Source: a bacterium
GTDB lineage: Bacteria; Bacillota; Clostridia; Oscillospirales; Acutalibacteraceae
Direction: 5' to 3'
Assembly: GCA_004560045.1 (NCBI GenBank)
Contig: SFWF01000116.1
Location: 1 to 5,110, forward strand
DNA: 5,110 nt
Part shown: positions 1 through 5,056 of the stretch, in pieces
Layout: every line of letters starts with the position of its first letter
Numbering within the stretch: the stretch's first letter is position 1
Translations under genes and position numbers: made by a program
The notes under the pieces: generated by a model
Databases searched by the model: none
What the model saw: only the letters and a program-made list of their open reading frames with translations
What the model was told of the DNA's origin: nothing

Positions 1-150
1 CTTGCCCATACTTATAATTCTGTCCTTTCCGCCGAAAAACTGAACGGCGGTATAGCCTAAGGCTTTTATCTTTTTAAGCGTTTCTACCGTTTGCTCTTCT
101 GTAGTCAGAAGAGTGCGGACGGTGTATAGCTGTGCTCCAATATTGTTCAT
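1..150 (-). CDS. Sugar phosphate isomerase/epimerase, N-terminal 50 residues (partial)
   Basis: This minus-strand frame starts at the ATG at 150-148 and runs off the left edge, so only the first 50 residues are visible. The protein begins MNNIGAQLYTVRTLL, and the GxQLYTVR motif followed by an amphipathic helix and a GYTAVQFFG strand is the usual opening of the xylose-isomerase-like TIM-barrel family (AP_endonuc_2 fold), whose members isomerise or epimerise sugars and sugar phosphates in the cytoplasm. The start is fixed by a strong GGAGGTG ribosome site seven bases upstream. It is divergent from AraC-type regulator 1, which probably controls it. The metal-binding and catalytic residues lie beyond the window, so the substrate cannot be inferred. 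The family is confident; the specific reaction is unknown. Confidence 0.85.
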   Translation of the reverse strand, partial: MNNIGAQLYTVRTLLTTEEQTVETLKKIKALGYTAVQFFGGKDRIISMGK

Positions 151-157
151 TGCGAAC

Positions 158-163
158 ACCTCC
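158..163 (-). promoter_or_regulatory. Ribosome binding site of the isomerase gene
   Basis: The minus strand reads GGAGGT here, seven bases before the ATG at 150. It is a near-consensus Shine-Dalgarno sequence and supports that start over longer readings in other frames. Confidence 0.85.
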
Positions 164-173
164 TTTCAAGGAC

Positions 174-202
174 ATTATATAACCCGGCGCTAAGATATAA
201 AA
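174..202 (-). promoter_or_regulatory. Promoter of the isomerase gene with weak -35
   Basis: The minus strand carries a perfect -10 hexamer TATAAT at 179-174. Seventeen bases upstream the -35 position reads TTTTAT (202-197), a poor match to TTGACA. A good -10 with a poor -35 is what an activator-dependent promoter often shows, and an AraC-type gene lies just upstream. Transcription would begin near 167, giving a leader of only about 17 bases. The -10 is seen directly; activator dependence is inferred. Confidence 0.6.
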
Positions 203-220
203 GGGCAAACCTTCTTTAAA

Positions 221-240
221 AATTCGCAAAAATTTACAAA
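221..240. promoter_or_regulatory. Direct repeat, candidate AraC-type operator
   Basis: Two adjacent decamers, AATTCGCAAA (221-230) and AATTTACAAA (231-240), match at 8 of 10 positions and sit one helical turn apart. They lie just upstream of the -35 of regulator 1 and about 54-73 bases upstream of the predicted isomerase transcription start. That spacing suits an AraC-family activator binding two half-sites on one face of the DNA. The region is AT-rich, so chance similarity is possible. Confidence 0.35.
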
Positions 241-244
241 GGTA

Positions 245-273
245 TTGCAAGTTATATTCTTTTAAGTTATACT
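245..273 (+). promoter_or_regulatory. Promoter of AraC-type regulator 1
   Basis: TTGCAA (245-250) and TATACT (268-273) are separated by exactly 17 bases, a sigma-A-like arrangement. Transcription would start near 280, about 16 bases before the ATG at 296, so the ribosome site lies at the very 5' end of the message. Confidence 0.6.
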
Positions 274-295
274 GTTTACGGGAGTTGAAGAAATA

Positions 296-1120
296 ATGCT
301 TTACCAAAAATTGTTGCTCGGAACAGATCCCTATTTCTTTTCCGTAGGAAAAGGAATACCCTTTCAAAATCACCGTCATCCCGAAATCGAGCTTAGCTTT
401 TGTATGGACGGAGGATATACCGTCGTGACCGGAGGCAGAGAACGTCGTCTAAAAAAAGGCGATCTCGCCATTTTCGGCCCTATGACCGCTCACGAATATA
501 CCGAAGATATCGACCCTACCACAAAACGGGTGACCGTAGAGATCGGTCCTGCTATGCTAAAGGAATATTTTGACCCTCTCGTCAGCAGGCTGAACGCGTA
601 TCAGGTGTATTTCCTTCAGGATAGCCATTCCCCTCTCTTCTCAGAGTTACACGCTTTACTTGTTGAGGCAGCAACGGCAGAAATCGAGCGCTACCCCTTC
701 CGCGAGCTCATTATAAAAGGCGATCTTTATAAAATATGTTCCCTTCTTTTGCGGCTCGTCTTCCAAAGCAACTCCGACCGAATTCCCGAAAAGTCTTTAA
801 AGGACGTTGGAAAGATCGAAAAAGCCTTAGAGCTTATTTACAACCGATATAACGAGCCACTTGACGTCGATTCGGTCAGCGCCGCCTGCGGATACGGAAA
901 AAGCAACTTCTGCAAGACCTTTAAGGCGGTTACGGGAGAGACCTTTCACGAGCTTTTGAACCGACACCGCGTAGAGATAGCCTGCCTGCACCTTAAGGAG
1001 AGCGGAAACACCATAGAGCAGACCGCTCTTTCGGTAGGCTTTTCGGACATTAAAAGCTTTTGCAGAGTATTCAAAAAGATAATGGGTGAAAGCGCCGGAA
1101 GCTACAGAAAAAAGCTATGA
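296..1120 (+). CDS. AraC-family transcriptional regulator 1
   Basis: This 274-residue protein has the standard two-domain AraC layout. Residues about 20-95 form a cupin-type sensor domain: HRHPEIEL (26-33) and the KKGD turn (53-56) before a strand ending at H66 are typical of sugar-sensing AraC proteins. Residues about 172-274 form the DNA-binding domain with two helix-turn-helix units, the first around 189-211 (DVDSVSAACGYGKSNFCKTF) and the second around 238-261 (NTIEQTALSVGFSDIKSFCR), ending in the usual SYRKK tail. The ATG follows a GGAG 11 bases upstream. It is divergent from the sugar isomerase gene, its likely target, and may also control itself. It ends directly at a hairpin terminator. 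The ligand cannot be read from the sequence, but a carbohydrate is likely from the family and the context. Confidence 0.95.
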   Translation: MLYQKLLLGTDPYFFSVGKGIPFQNHRHPEIELSFCMDGGYTVVTGGRERRLKKGDLAIFGPMTAHEYTEDIDPTTKRVTVEIGPAMLKEYFDPLVSRLNAYQVYFLQDSHSPLFSELHALLVEAATAEIERYPFRELIIKGDLYKICSLLLRLVFQSNSDRIPEKSLKDVGKIEKALELIYNRYNEPLDVDSVSAACGYGKSNFCKTFKAVTGETFHELLNRHRVEIACLHLKESGNTIEQTALSVGFSDIKSFCRVFKKIMGESAGSYRKKL

Positions 1121-1161
1121 TAAGACCCGATATGCAGTTAAAAATGCATATCGGGTCTTAT
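1120..1161. terminator. Bidirectional hairpin terminator between convergent genes
   Basis: A perfect 17-bp stem (1120-1136 with 1145-1161) encloses an 8-base loop. The plus-strand tail is TTATTTA, and the minus-strand side reaches a run of six T after TCATAGC. The stem starts on the last base of the regulator 1 stop codon and ends five bases before the stop codon of the NagB-like gene, so it can end transcripts arriving from both sides. Its core CCCGATATG/CATATCGGG recurs in the terminator at 4600-4628. Confidence 0.85.
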
Positions 1162-1165
1162 TTAT

Positions 1166-1828
1166 TTAAAGTATAATATCCTTTGTTCCGCAGTAGGTCA
1201 GGTTTTTACAGCGACGGAGAAGGGATGCGGGTATCTCTGCGGTAGGCTCGTCCCATACGGCATGCTTAAAGGGTCCGTTCTGCCAAGGACGATTAAGAGC
1301 GATGTAAATTTTCTTGGAAGAAAGGATCTGTTTCATACCGATAGTTATACACCACTCGCACATACCCTTAAGGTCGCCTCTCTGATAGCCGTAGGCATTT
1401 ATGGTTTTGGTTTCGCGGGATATGGGGAGAACGCGGGTGCCAAGCTCGGCAAATTCGTCGGGAGTTTTTGGTGCATCCTTTTCGGGCGGTTCATTAAAGG
1501 CAACATGTCCGTTTATGCCTATTCCTCCGAAGCAATAATCGACTCCTCCAAGCTCCTCGATAAGCTTATCATACTCGGCCTCCTTGCCGACCTCGGGGAA
1601 ATGTCTGTGGTCCTCGTCCATAACGAGGTCGGGACGTACCCTTTCGTAAAACTCCTTATTCATACGGTACTTAAAGCTCATAGGGTCGGTGTGTTCGATA
1701 GTTTTTTTCGGAGATATAAGATATTCGTCCATATTAAAGAAATGAACCTTTTTAAGTGACACACCGAGACGGTTTACCATTTCGGCAAGAATGGGATACT
1801 GTGCCGTAGGGCCGACGGGGACTATCAT
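1166..1828 (-). CDS. NagB-type glucosamine-6-phosphate deaminase-like protein, main frame (N-terminus broken)
   Basis: This 220-residue frame matches the glucosamine-6-phosphate isomerase/deaminase (NagB) family, which converts GlcN-6P to fructose-6P and ammonia in the cytosol. Visible landmarks are a phosphate-loop region MIVPVGPTAQYP (1-12), the FNMDEY motif with catalytic Asp34, and GGIGINGHVAFNEPP (101-115) with Asn106, His108 and Glu113. Asn at the first of these positions, where the E. coli enzyme has Asp141, fits Gram-positive relatives. The C-terminal region has the family pattern DEPTAEIPASLL (193-204). The phosphate loop differs clearly from the canonical GLATGSTP form, so this is a divergent subgroup and the substrate is uncertain. 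The frame begins at the phosphate-loop strand and lacks the first helix. That helix is partly encoded just upstream (1828-1905) in another frame, which points to a frameshift, probably with a small deletion. It is the second gene of an operon with the double-SIS protein. Confidence 0.85.
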   Translation of the reverse strand: MIVPVGPTAQYPILAEMVNRLGVSLKKVHFFNMDEYLISPKKTIEHTDPMSFKYRMNKEFYERVRPDLVMDEDHRHFPEVGKEAEYDKLIEELGGVDYCFGGIGINGHVAFNEPPEKDAPKTPDEFAELGTRVLPISRETKTINAYGYQRGDLKGMCEWCITIGMKQILSSKKIYIALNRPWQNGPFKHAVWDEPTAEIPASLLRRCKNLTYCGTKDIIL

Positions 1829-1905
1829 TACCGTCTGATATCGAAATATACGTCATATTCGTTATCGACCGGCTTACAGTTTACTCCGTTTATTGTCATG
1901 ATCAT
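1828..1905 (-). pseudogene. Out-of-frame N-terminal fragment of the NagB-like gene
   Basis: A 25-residue frame starts at ATG 1905-1903 and ends at TAA 1830-1828. It begins MIMTINGVNC and continues through VDNEYDVYFDIRR, which looks like the first strand and the start of helix 1 of a NagB-type protein. It has the better initiation signals of the two pieces: AGGAG seven bases upstream (1917-1913) and an ATGA overlap with the stop of the preceding gene. Its stop overlaps the ATG of the 220-residue frame by one base (TAATG). In the downstream frame, the codons before that ATG read QTV, so TVMIVPVGP would be a natural strand 1. I infer that the two pieces were once one protein; about ten residues of helix 1 seem missing compared with E. 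coli NagB. Coupled re-initiation at TAATG is the alternative reading. Confidence 0.6.
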
Positions 1906-3584
1906 ACTATTTCTCCTTTACTAAGTCTTTTAATTGTTTCCTGCGCAGGCGAACGGTTTATATTTTTTGCTTCACACAACGCCGCCGAATAGAAGTTTTC
2001 TTCAAGTGCCGTTTCGTATGATACTCCGCAAACATCCGAAACTATTCGTGCGCTTCGGTCGATGAGCTTTTTATTGGACATCGCAAGGCAGGTCATCCAG
2101 TTTCCCGTTATCCTGCCCATAAGCGCCATAGTTGCGGTTGAAAGAGCGTTAAGGGTAAGCTTTATACAAAGATGGTAAAAGATATCCATATAGGTCTCTG
2201 CAAAGGAAACGCCAATTTGTCTGATAGTTAGTTGCCCAGACGAGCCGTAGCCTGCCGTTTGAGCCTTAAAGGCTTCGGGAGCCTCAGCTCTACCTACCCA
2301 AAGCGCTCTTGACGGGACACCCTCTCTTTTTTCGTCACGCTCGTTTCCTATTTGGAAGCAAAGCAGTGCAGACCTGCCGATATCGGGCTTTTTTTCGGCC
2401 GCATCGGCGCTGAAGCCTAAGGAAATATACCTTTCTTTTTCCCACTCCATACAGCGCGGTTCTCTTCCGAAGCATTTTGTCCAGGCTTCGACTGTACTGC
2501 AGTAAGGGTTTTTAACAAAGGCCCACGAGGGCTCTGCGCCCACCATAGCAGTCGAGCAAAATGGAGGGGTCATAAAGGTGGGGGCTCGTTCGGTGGTATC
2601 GGTAAGGACGTCTAAAAGACAGTCGTCGGCAAAATAGGTTATAAGTCCCTTGTTTTTATATATCTCGGTCTCCTCCAAAACCGCAGAGGTAACAGCCGAA
2701 ACGGCTTGATCGGACAAAAGCTGATCTGTAAGATCTTTAAACGCTTCGCCCATTTGACGGTAGCCCGCAAAGGAGTCTGATTTACACATAATGTCGTATA
2801 GTGCGCCCTCAAGAGCAACCGCACAGCAGAGCTGCTCGAAGGTGGATGACTGCATTCTCGAGGAGCCCGTAACGGCAAAGGGGCCGCAGGGAAGCAGTAA
2901 ATGATGACAGTTTTTATGAGAATATATCTCCCTTACCCTTTCCATTTTTTCCATAAGAGGTAACGGATCACTGCATACGAGCATATAGACCTTTGCACCC
3001 TGCTCAAGTGCGCCTGCGGCGGTACCGAGTATTGAGGTCGTCTCGGCGGTGGCGGTTATTCCGACAAGCAGGTCTTTTTCGGTAAGGTGCCAATCCATTG
3101 CCTGCGCACGGCCCAGCGGCGCGGAATCTTCAAAGGCTTCTACCGCACGGATAACGGCATAGTCGCCACCTGTCTGAATATAACCGATACGTTCCTTATA
3201 TTCAAAATACTTTCGGTCGGAAAGCGTATCAATCGCCTCGCGCCAGGAACTTTCCAGCCGCATACATATTCGACCCGTAGAACCGCAACCCGAGAAGATT
3301 ACCCTGCCTCCCTTTTTAATTGTACTTCTTACGGTATCGGCAAATCTGCAAAACTCGTCTCCGCCAAGGGTTTCTTCGGCTCTGCCTGCCATATCTCTGT
3401 CGACCGAAAAGAGCAGCTTAACACCCTCGGCCGGATCGTTATTACAAATCATAGAGAGACTTCGCGTTTTGGGATTGGGCTGCTCTGCCGTAATATATCC
3501 CATTCGGTACTGAGAGTCGTTTTTCAAATAGTCTTTTGCCTTTCTTTCTGCCTTTTGTCTTAGTTCTTTATCGTTTACAACCAT
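1902..3584 (-). CDS. Double-SIS-domain MurQ/GckR-like protein
   Basis: This 560-residue cytosolic protein is related to N-acetylmuramic acid 6-phosphate etherase (MurQ, about 300 residues) and to the glucokinase regulatory protein (GckR), but is about twice MurQ length. The first SIS domain (about 80-260) has SGCGSTGR (98-105), GGDYAVIRAVEAFED (139-153), DLLVGITATAETTSI (171-185) and VTGSSRMQSSTFEQL (238-252), all aligning with MurQ. A second SIS-like domain (about 295-460) has KGLITYFADDCLLDVL followed by TERAPTF (331-337), resembling the MurQ SECPPTY motif. The C-terminal helices (about 473-535) contain LTLNALSTATMALMGRITGN, the MurQ C-terminal pattern. In the first domain the two catalytic glutamates of MurQ (E83 and E114 in E. 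coli) appear replaced, the second by Asp141, so lyase activity is doubtful. A GckR-like sugar-phosphate-binding role is possible. The ATG is preceded by GGAGG and AGGA. The gene is first in its operon and its TGA overlaps the next ATG. Confidence 0.88.
   Translation of the reverse strand: MVVNDKELRQKAERKAKDYLKNDSQYRMGYITAEQPNPKTRSLSMICNNDPAEGVKLLFSVDRDMAGRAEETLGGDEFCRFADTVRSTIKKGGRVIFSGCGSTGRICMRLESSWREAIDTLSDRKYFEYKERIGYIQTGGDYAVIRAVEAFEDSAPLGRAQAMDWHLTEKDLLVGITATAETTSILGTAAGALEQGAKVYMLVCSDPLPLMEKMERVREIYSHKNCHHLLLPCGPFAVTGSSRMQSSTFEQLCCAVALEGALYDIMCKSDSFAGYRQMGEAFKDLTDQLLSDQAVSAVTSAVLEETEIYKNKGLITYFADDCLLDVLTDTTERAPTFMTPPFCSTAMVGAEPSWAFVKNPYCSTVEAWTKCFGREPRCMEWEKERYISLGFSADAAEKKPDIGRSALLCFQIGNERDEKREGVPSRALWVGRAEAPEAFKAQTAGYGSSGQLTIRQIGVSFAETYMDIFYHLCIKLTLNALSTATMALMGRITGNWMTCLAMSNKKLIDRSARIVSDVCGVSYETALEENFYSAALCEAKNINRSPAQETIKRLSKGEIV
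1913..1917 (-). promoter_or_regulatory. Ribosome binding site inside the end of the SIS gene
   Basis: AGGAG on the minus strand lies seven bases before the ATG at 1905 and within the last codons of the double-SIS gene. With the 4-base ATGA overlap (1905-1902) it implies translational coupling. It also shows that the original start of the NagB-like gene was 1905 rather than 1828, which has no comparable site. Confidence 0.75.
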
Positions 3585-3652
3585 TTATATCCTGCCTCCA
3601 ATCTATAACGCCCACACCAAGAGGCTTCAAGTCTATGCTAATAATTTGATTT

Positions 3653-3662
3653 CCGTATACGG
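3653..3662. promoter_or_regulatory. Palindromic candidate operator at the SIS operon start
   Basis: CCGTATACGG is a perfect 10-bp palindrome four bases downstream of the minus-strand -10 (3671-3666), so it covers the predicted transcription start near 3659. A site here would suit a repressor. AraC-family proteins normally prefer direct repeats, so a different regulator encoded elsewhere might be involved. Confidence 0.4.
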
Positions 3663-3665
3663 TAA

Positions 3666-3695
3666 ATTATAACGCTGTGCTCTACATAGTTTCAA
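3666..3695 (-). promoter_or_regulatory. Promoter of the SIS/NagB-like operon
   Basis: On the minus strand TTGAAA (3695-3690) is followed after 18 bases by a perfect TATAAT (3671-3666). This is the strongest-looking promoter for the operon and gives a leader of about 75 bases before the ATG at 3584. Confidence 0.75.
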
Positions 3696-3716
3696 TACAC
3701 ATTCCAAAACATATTA

Positions 3717-3744
3717 TTGAATATTTCGATTTTTATGTTATAAT
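3717..3744 (+). promoter_or_regulatory. Promoter of AraC-type regulator 2 with extended -10
   Basis: TTGAAT (3717-3722) and TATAAT (3739-3744) are 16 bases apart, and TGT directly before the -10 makes an extended -10 element. Transcription would begin about 3751, only about ten bases before the chosen GTG start at 3761. Together with the minus-strand promoter at 3666-3695 it forms a compact divergent promoter pair. Confidence 0.65.
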
Positions 3745-3750
3745 AATTTC

Positions 3751-3755
3751 GGTGA
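3751..3755 (+). promoter_or_regulatory. Ribosome binding site deciding the GTG start of regulator 2
   Basis: GGTGA lies five bases before the GTG at 3761 and matches the right half of the anti-Shine-Dalgarno complement (GGAGGTGA). It favours 3761 over the upstream GTG at 3677, which lies before the predicted promoter. Confidence 0.5.
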
Positions 3756-3760
3756 TATAC

Positions 3761-4546
3761 GTGAATTTTCAGGAATTAAACAAAGTCTTTAATGAAGAAT
3801 TCAATATAGACGGTATTATTGCATTAAAGCAAAACCGAGGAAAAAGCAAGCACAGTTGGATGGAGAACGGGCGGCGCTCAAACGGACTGCTCTTAATAAC
3901 CGATCATCCTGCGTATTTAGAGACCTATAACGGACATAGTTTTAAAGCAGATGTAGGAGACGTAATTCTGATGACCGCAGGGTCGCGCTATACCGTAGAT
4001 TTTCCTATACCCGAAGGCAAGCGTACCCATCCTCTTATGGTGAATTTCCGACTGACGAATGCGGCGGGAGAAGAGATCATACTTCCCGAAGGCGTGTTTA
4101 AGCTCATGAGGGACGACGGCAGTCTTCTACCTTTATTCTCCTCCGCCGCACAGTTATATAAAAACTCCCGAAAGGCACTGCTGAAAGCCAAGGTTTTTGA
4201 AATTATCGGCAACCTTTTTCCCATCGAACCCTACGATGAATGTGCGATCGAGTTTATAGGGCGTCATTATACGCGCAGCTTCTCCATTCCGAGCTTAGCC
4301 AAAAAATGCGGTATGAGCGAAGCGGCCTACAGAAAACGCTTTAAGGAAATAACCGGTACTTCCCCTATTCGATATATAAACCGACTTAAGATAGAAAAAG
4401 CCTGCGAACTGATCGTTGATGAAGATTTCAGCACGACGTATATATGCGAGTTTCTGAAATTTGACAGTCTTTCATATTTTTACAGAGTGTTCAAAGGCAT
4501 TACGGGGATGACTCCGAACGAATTCAAAGCCAACTTTCCAACTTAA
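3761..4546 (+). CDS. AraC-family transcriptional regulator 2
   Basis: From the GTG at 3761 this is a 261-residue AraC-type regulator. Residues about 18-100 are a cupin-like sensor domain, with KSKHSW (28-33), a LLLITDHPAYLE strand region and the turn KADVGDVILM (62-71). The DNA-binding domain occupies about 160-256: the first helix-turn-helix at 175-197 (SIPSLAKKCGMSEAAYRKRF) and the second at 224-247 (STTYICEFLKFDSLSYFYRV), followed by the family signature FKGITGMTPNEFK. An in-frame extension to GTG 3677 would add 28 mainly hydrophobic residues but overlaps the promoters of both divergent units, so I reject it. Its likely target is the divergent double-SIS/NagB-like operon. The ligand is unknown; an amino-sugar phosphate would fit the neighbours but is only inferred. 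Confidence 0.93.
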   Translation: MNFQELNKVFNEEFNIDGIIALKQNRGKSKHSWMENGRRSNGLLLITDHPAYLETYNGHSFKADVGDVILMTAGSRYTVDFPIPEGKRTHPLMVNFRLTNAAGEEIILPEGVFKLMRDDGSLLPLFSSAAQLYKNSRKALLKAKVFEIIGNLFPIEPYDECAIEFIGRHYTRSFSIPSLAKKCGMSEAAYRKRFKEITGTSPIRYINRLKIEKACELIVDEDFSTTYICEFLKFDSLSYFYRVFKGITGMTPNEFKANFPT

Positions 4547-4599
4547 CGAGACTCATAGTATCTATACGGTAAAAGCAAATTCTGCAAAAAAATATAATG

Positions 4600-4628
4600 C
4601 CCGATATGTGTTTAACACACATATCGGG
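4600..4628. terminator. Hairpin terminator after regulator 2, bidirectional
   Basis: A perfect 12-bp stem (4600-4611 with 4617-4628) closes a 5-base loop and is followed on the plus strand by TCGTTCTTTTT, a classic intrinsic terminator for regulator 2. On the minus strand it is followed by GCATTATATTTTTTT, so it can also stop the gene ending at 4638. The stem core is the same CCCGATATG/CATATCGGG as in the hairpin at 1120-1161. Confidence 0.88.
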
Positions 4629-4637
4629 TCGTTCTTT

Positions 4638-5040
4638 TTACAGGATGCCGCCGCAAAGAGCATCGATTCCTGAAAAAGCCGTTGTTTGAAGCTCGTTTCT
4701 GCATACGGGAGAATTGTTTTCGACTTCACCCCGTAACGTTCAAGCTTCGCCCGCTTAAAACAAAGCTGTTGCTCAGGAAAATTTCAAGCTCTCCGTCGGG
4801 GCCTGTAAGCTTATCGTACTTTACGTTAAGGGTTTGGCCGTTTAAGCAAATAGATGGAGCTTTCTGCTCGGCGGCGCTAACGCTTCGCTCGTAGTAATCT
4901 TTATACTGATATATAAGACGGAAAAGCTCCCCTTTTTTTGCACAGTATTCATTACCGCTTTTCAGATTTTTAACCGAAACAACAAATGCTTTTTCATCAA
5001 GCGAATATGATAAATATTCGTTCTTTAACGTATATATCAT
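4638..5040 (-). pseudogene. Frameshifted, apparently truncated gene with glycosidase-like N-terminal domain
   Basis: The minus-strand frame starts at ATG 5040-5038, preceded by GAGGA seven bases upstream, and stays open for about 104 residues until TGA at 4728-4726. Its start, MIYTLKNEYLSYSLDEKAF then NLKSGNEY, resembles the N-terminal beta-sandwich of large bacterial glycosidase-like proteins of the DUF6259 kind; this is from memory and uncertain. At the G run 4732-4729, reading with one G fewer continues sensibly as NVTGEVENNSPVCRNELQ and ends at TAA 4640-4638. NVTGEVENNS is the pattern expected in such a domain, so a one-base frameshift is likely. Even when repaired the product is only about 133 residues, far below several hundred expected for such enzymes, so the 3' part seems lost up to the terminator ten bases downstream. 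A short intact protein of unknown role, with a sequencing error, is the alternative. Confidence 0.55.
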
Positions 5041-5056
5041 ATTTAAGTCCTCACAT

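Noticed and set aside
74..379. A minus-strand open frame of 101 codons.
   Set aside because: It overlaps the start of regulator 1, the divergent promoters and the isomerase start in another frame, and has no homology I recognise.
1262..1759. A long plus-strand open frame of 165 codons.
   Set aside because: It lies antisense to the NagB-like gene, whose protein shows clear family motifs. It has no recognisable domain or convincing ribosome site.
3087..3563. A plus-strand open frame of 158 codons.
   Set aside because: It is antisense to the N-terminal part of the double-SIS gene and its product is not protein-like.
3594..3625. Possible leader stem GCCTC (3625-3621) with GAGGC (3598-3594) hiding the ribosome site of the SIS gene.
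   Set aside because: Only five pairs with a loop of about 22 bases and no alternative structure visible; not enough to call a regulatory RNA.
3677..3760. A 28-residue N-terminal extension of regulator 2 from GTG 3677.
   Set aside because: It spans the -35 of the opposite operon and both promoter elements of its own gene. It is hydrophobic and lacks a ribosome site; the GTG at 3761 has one.
4682..4894. A plus-strand open frame of 70 codons.
   Set aside because: It is antisense to the right-hand fragment and has neither a ribosome site nor a recognisable domain.
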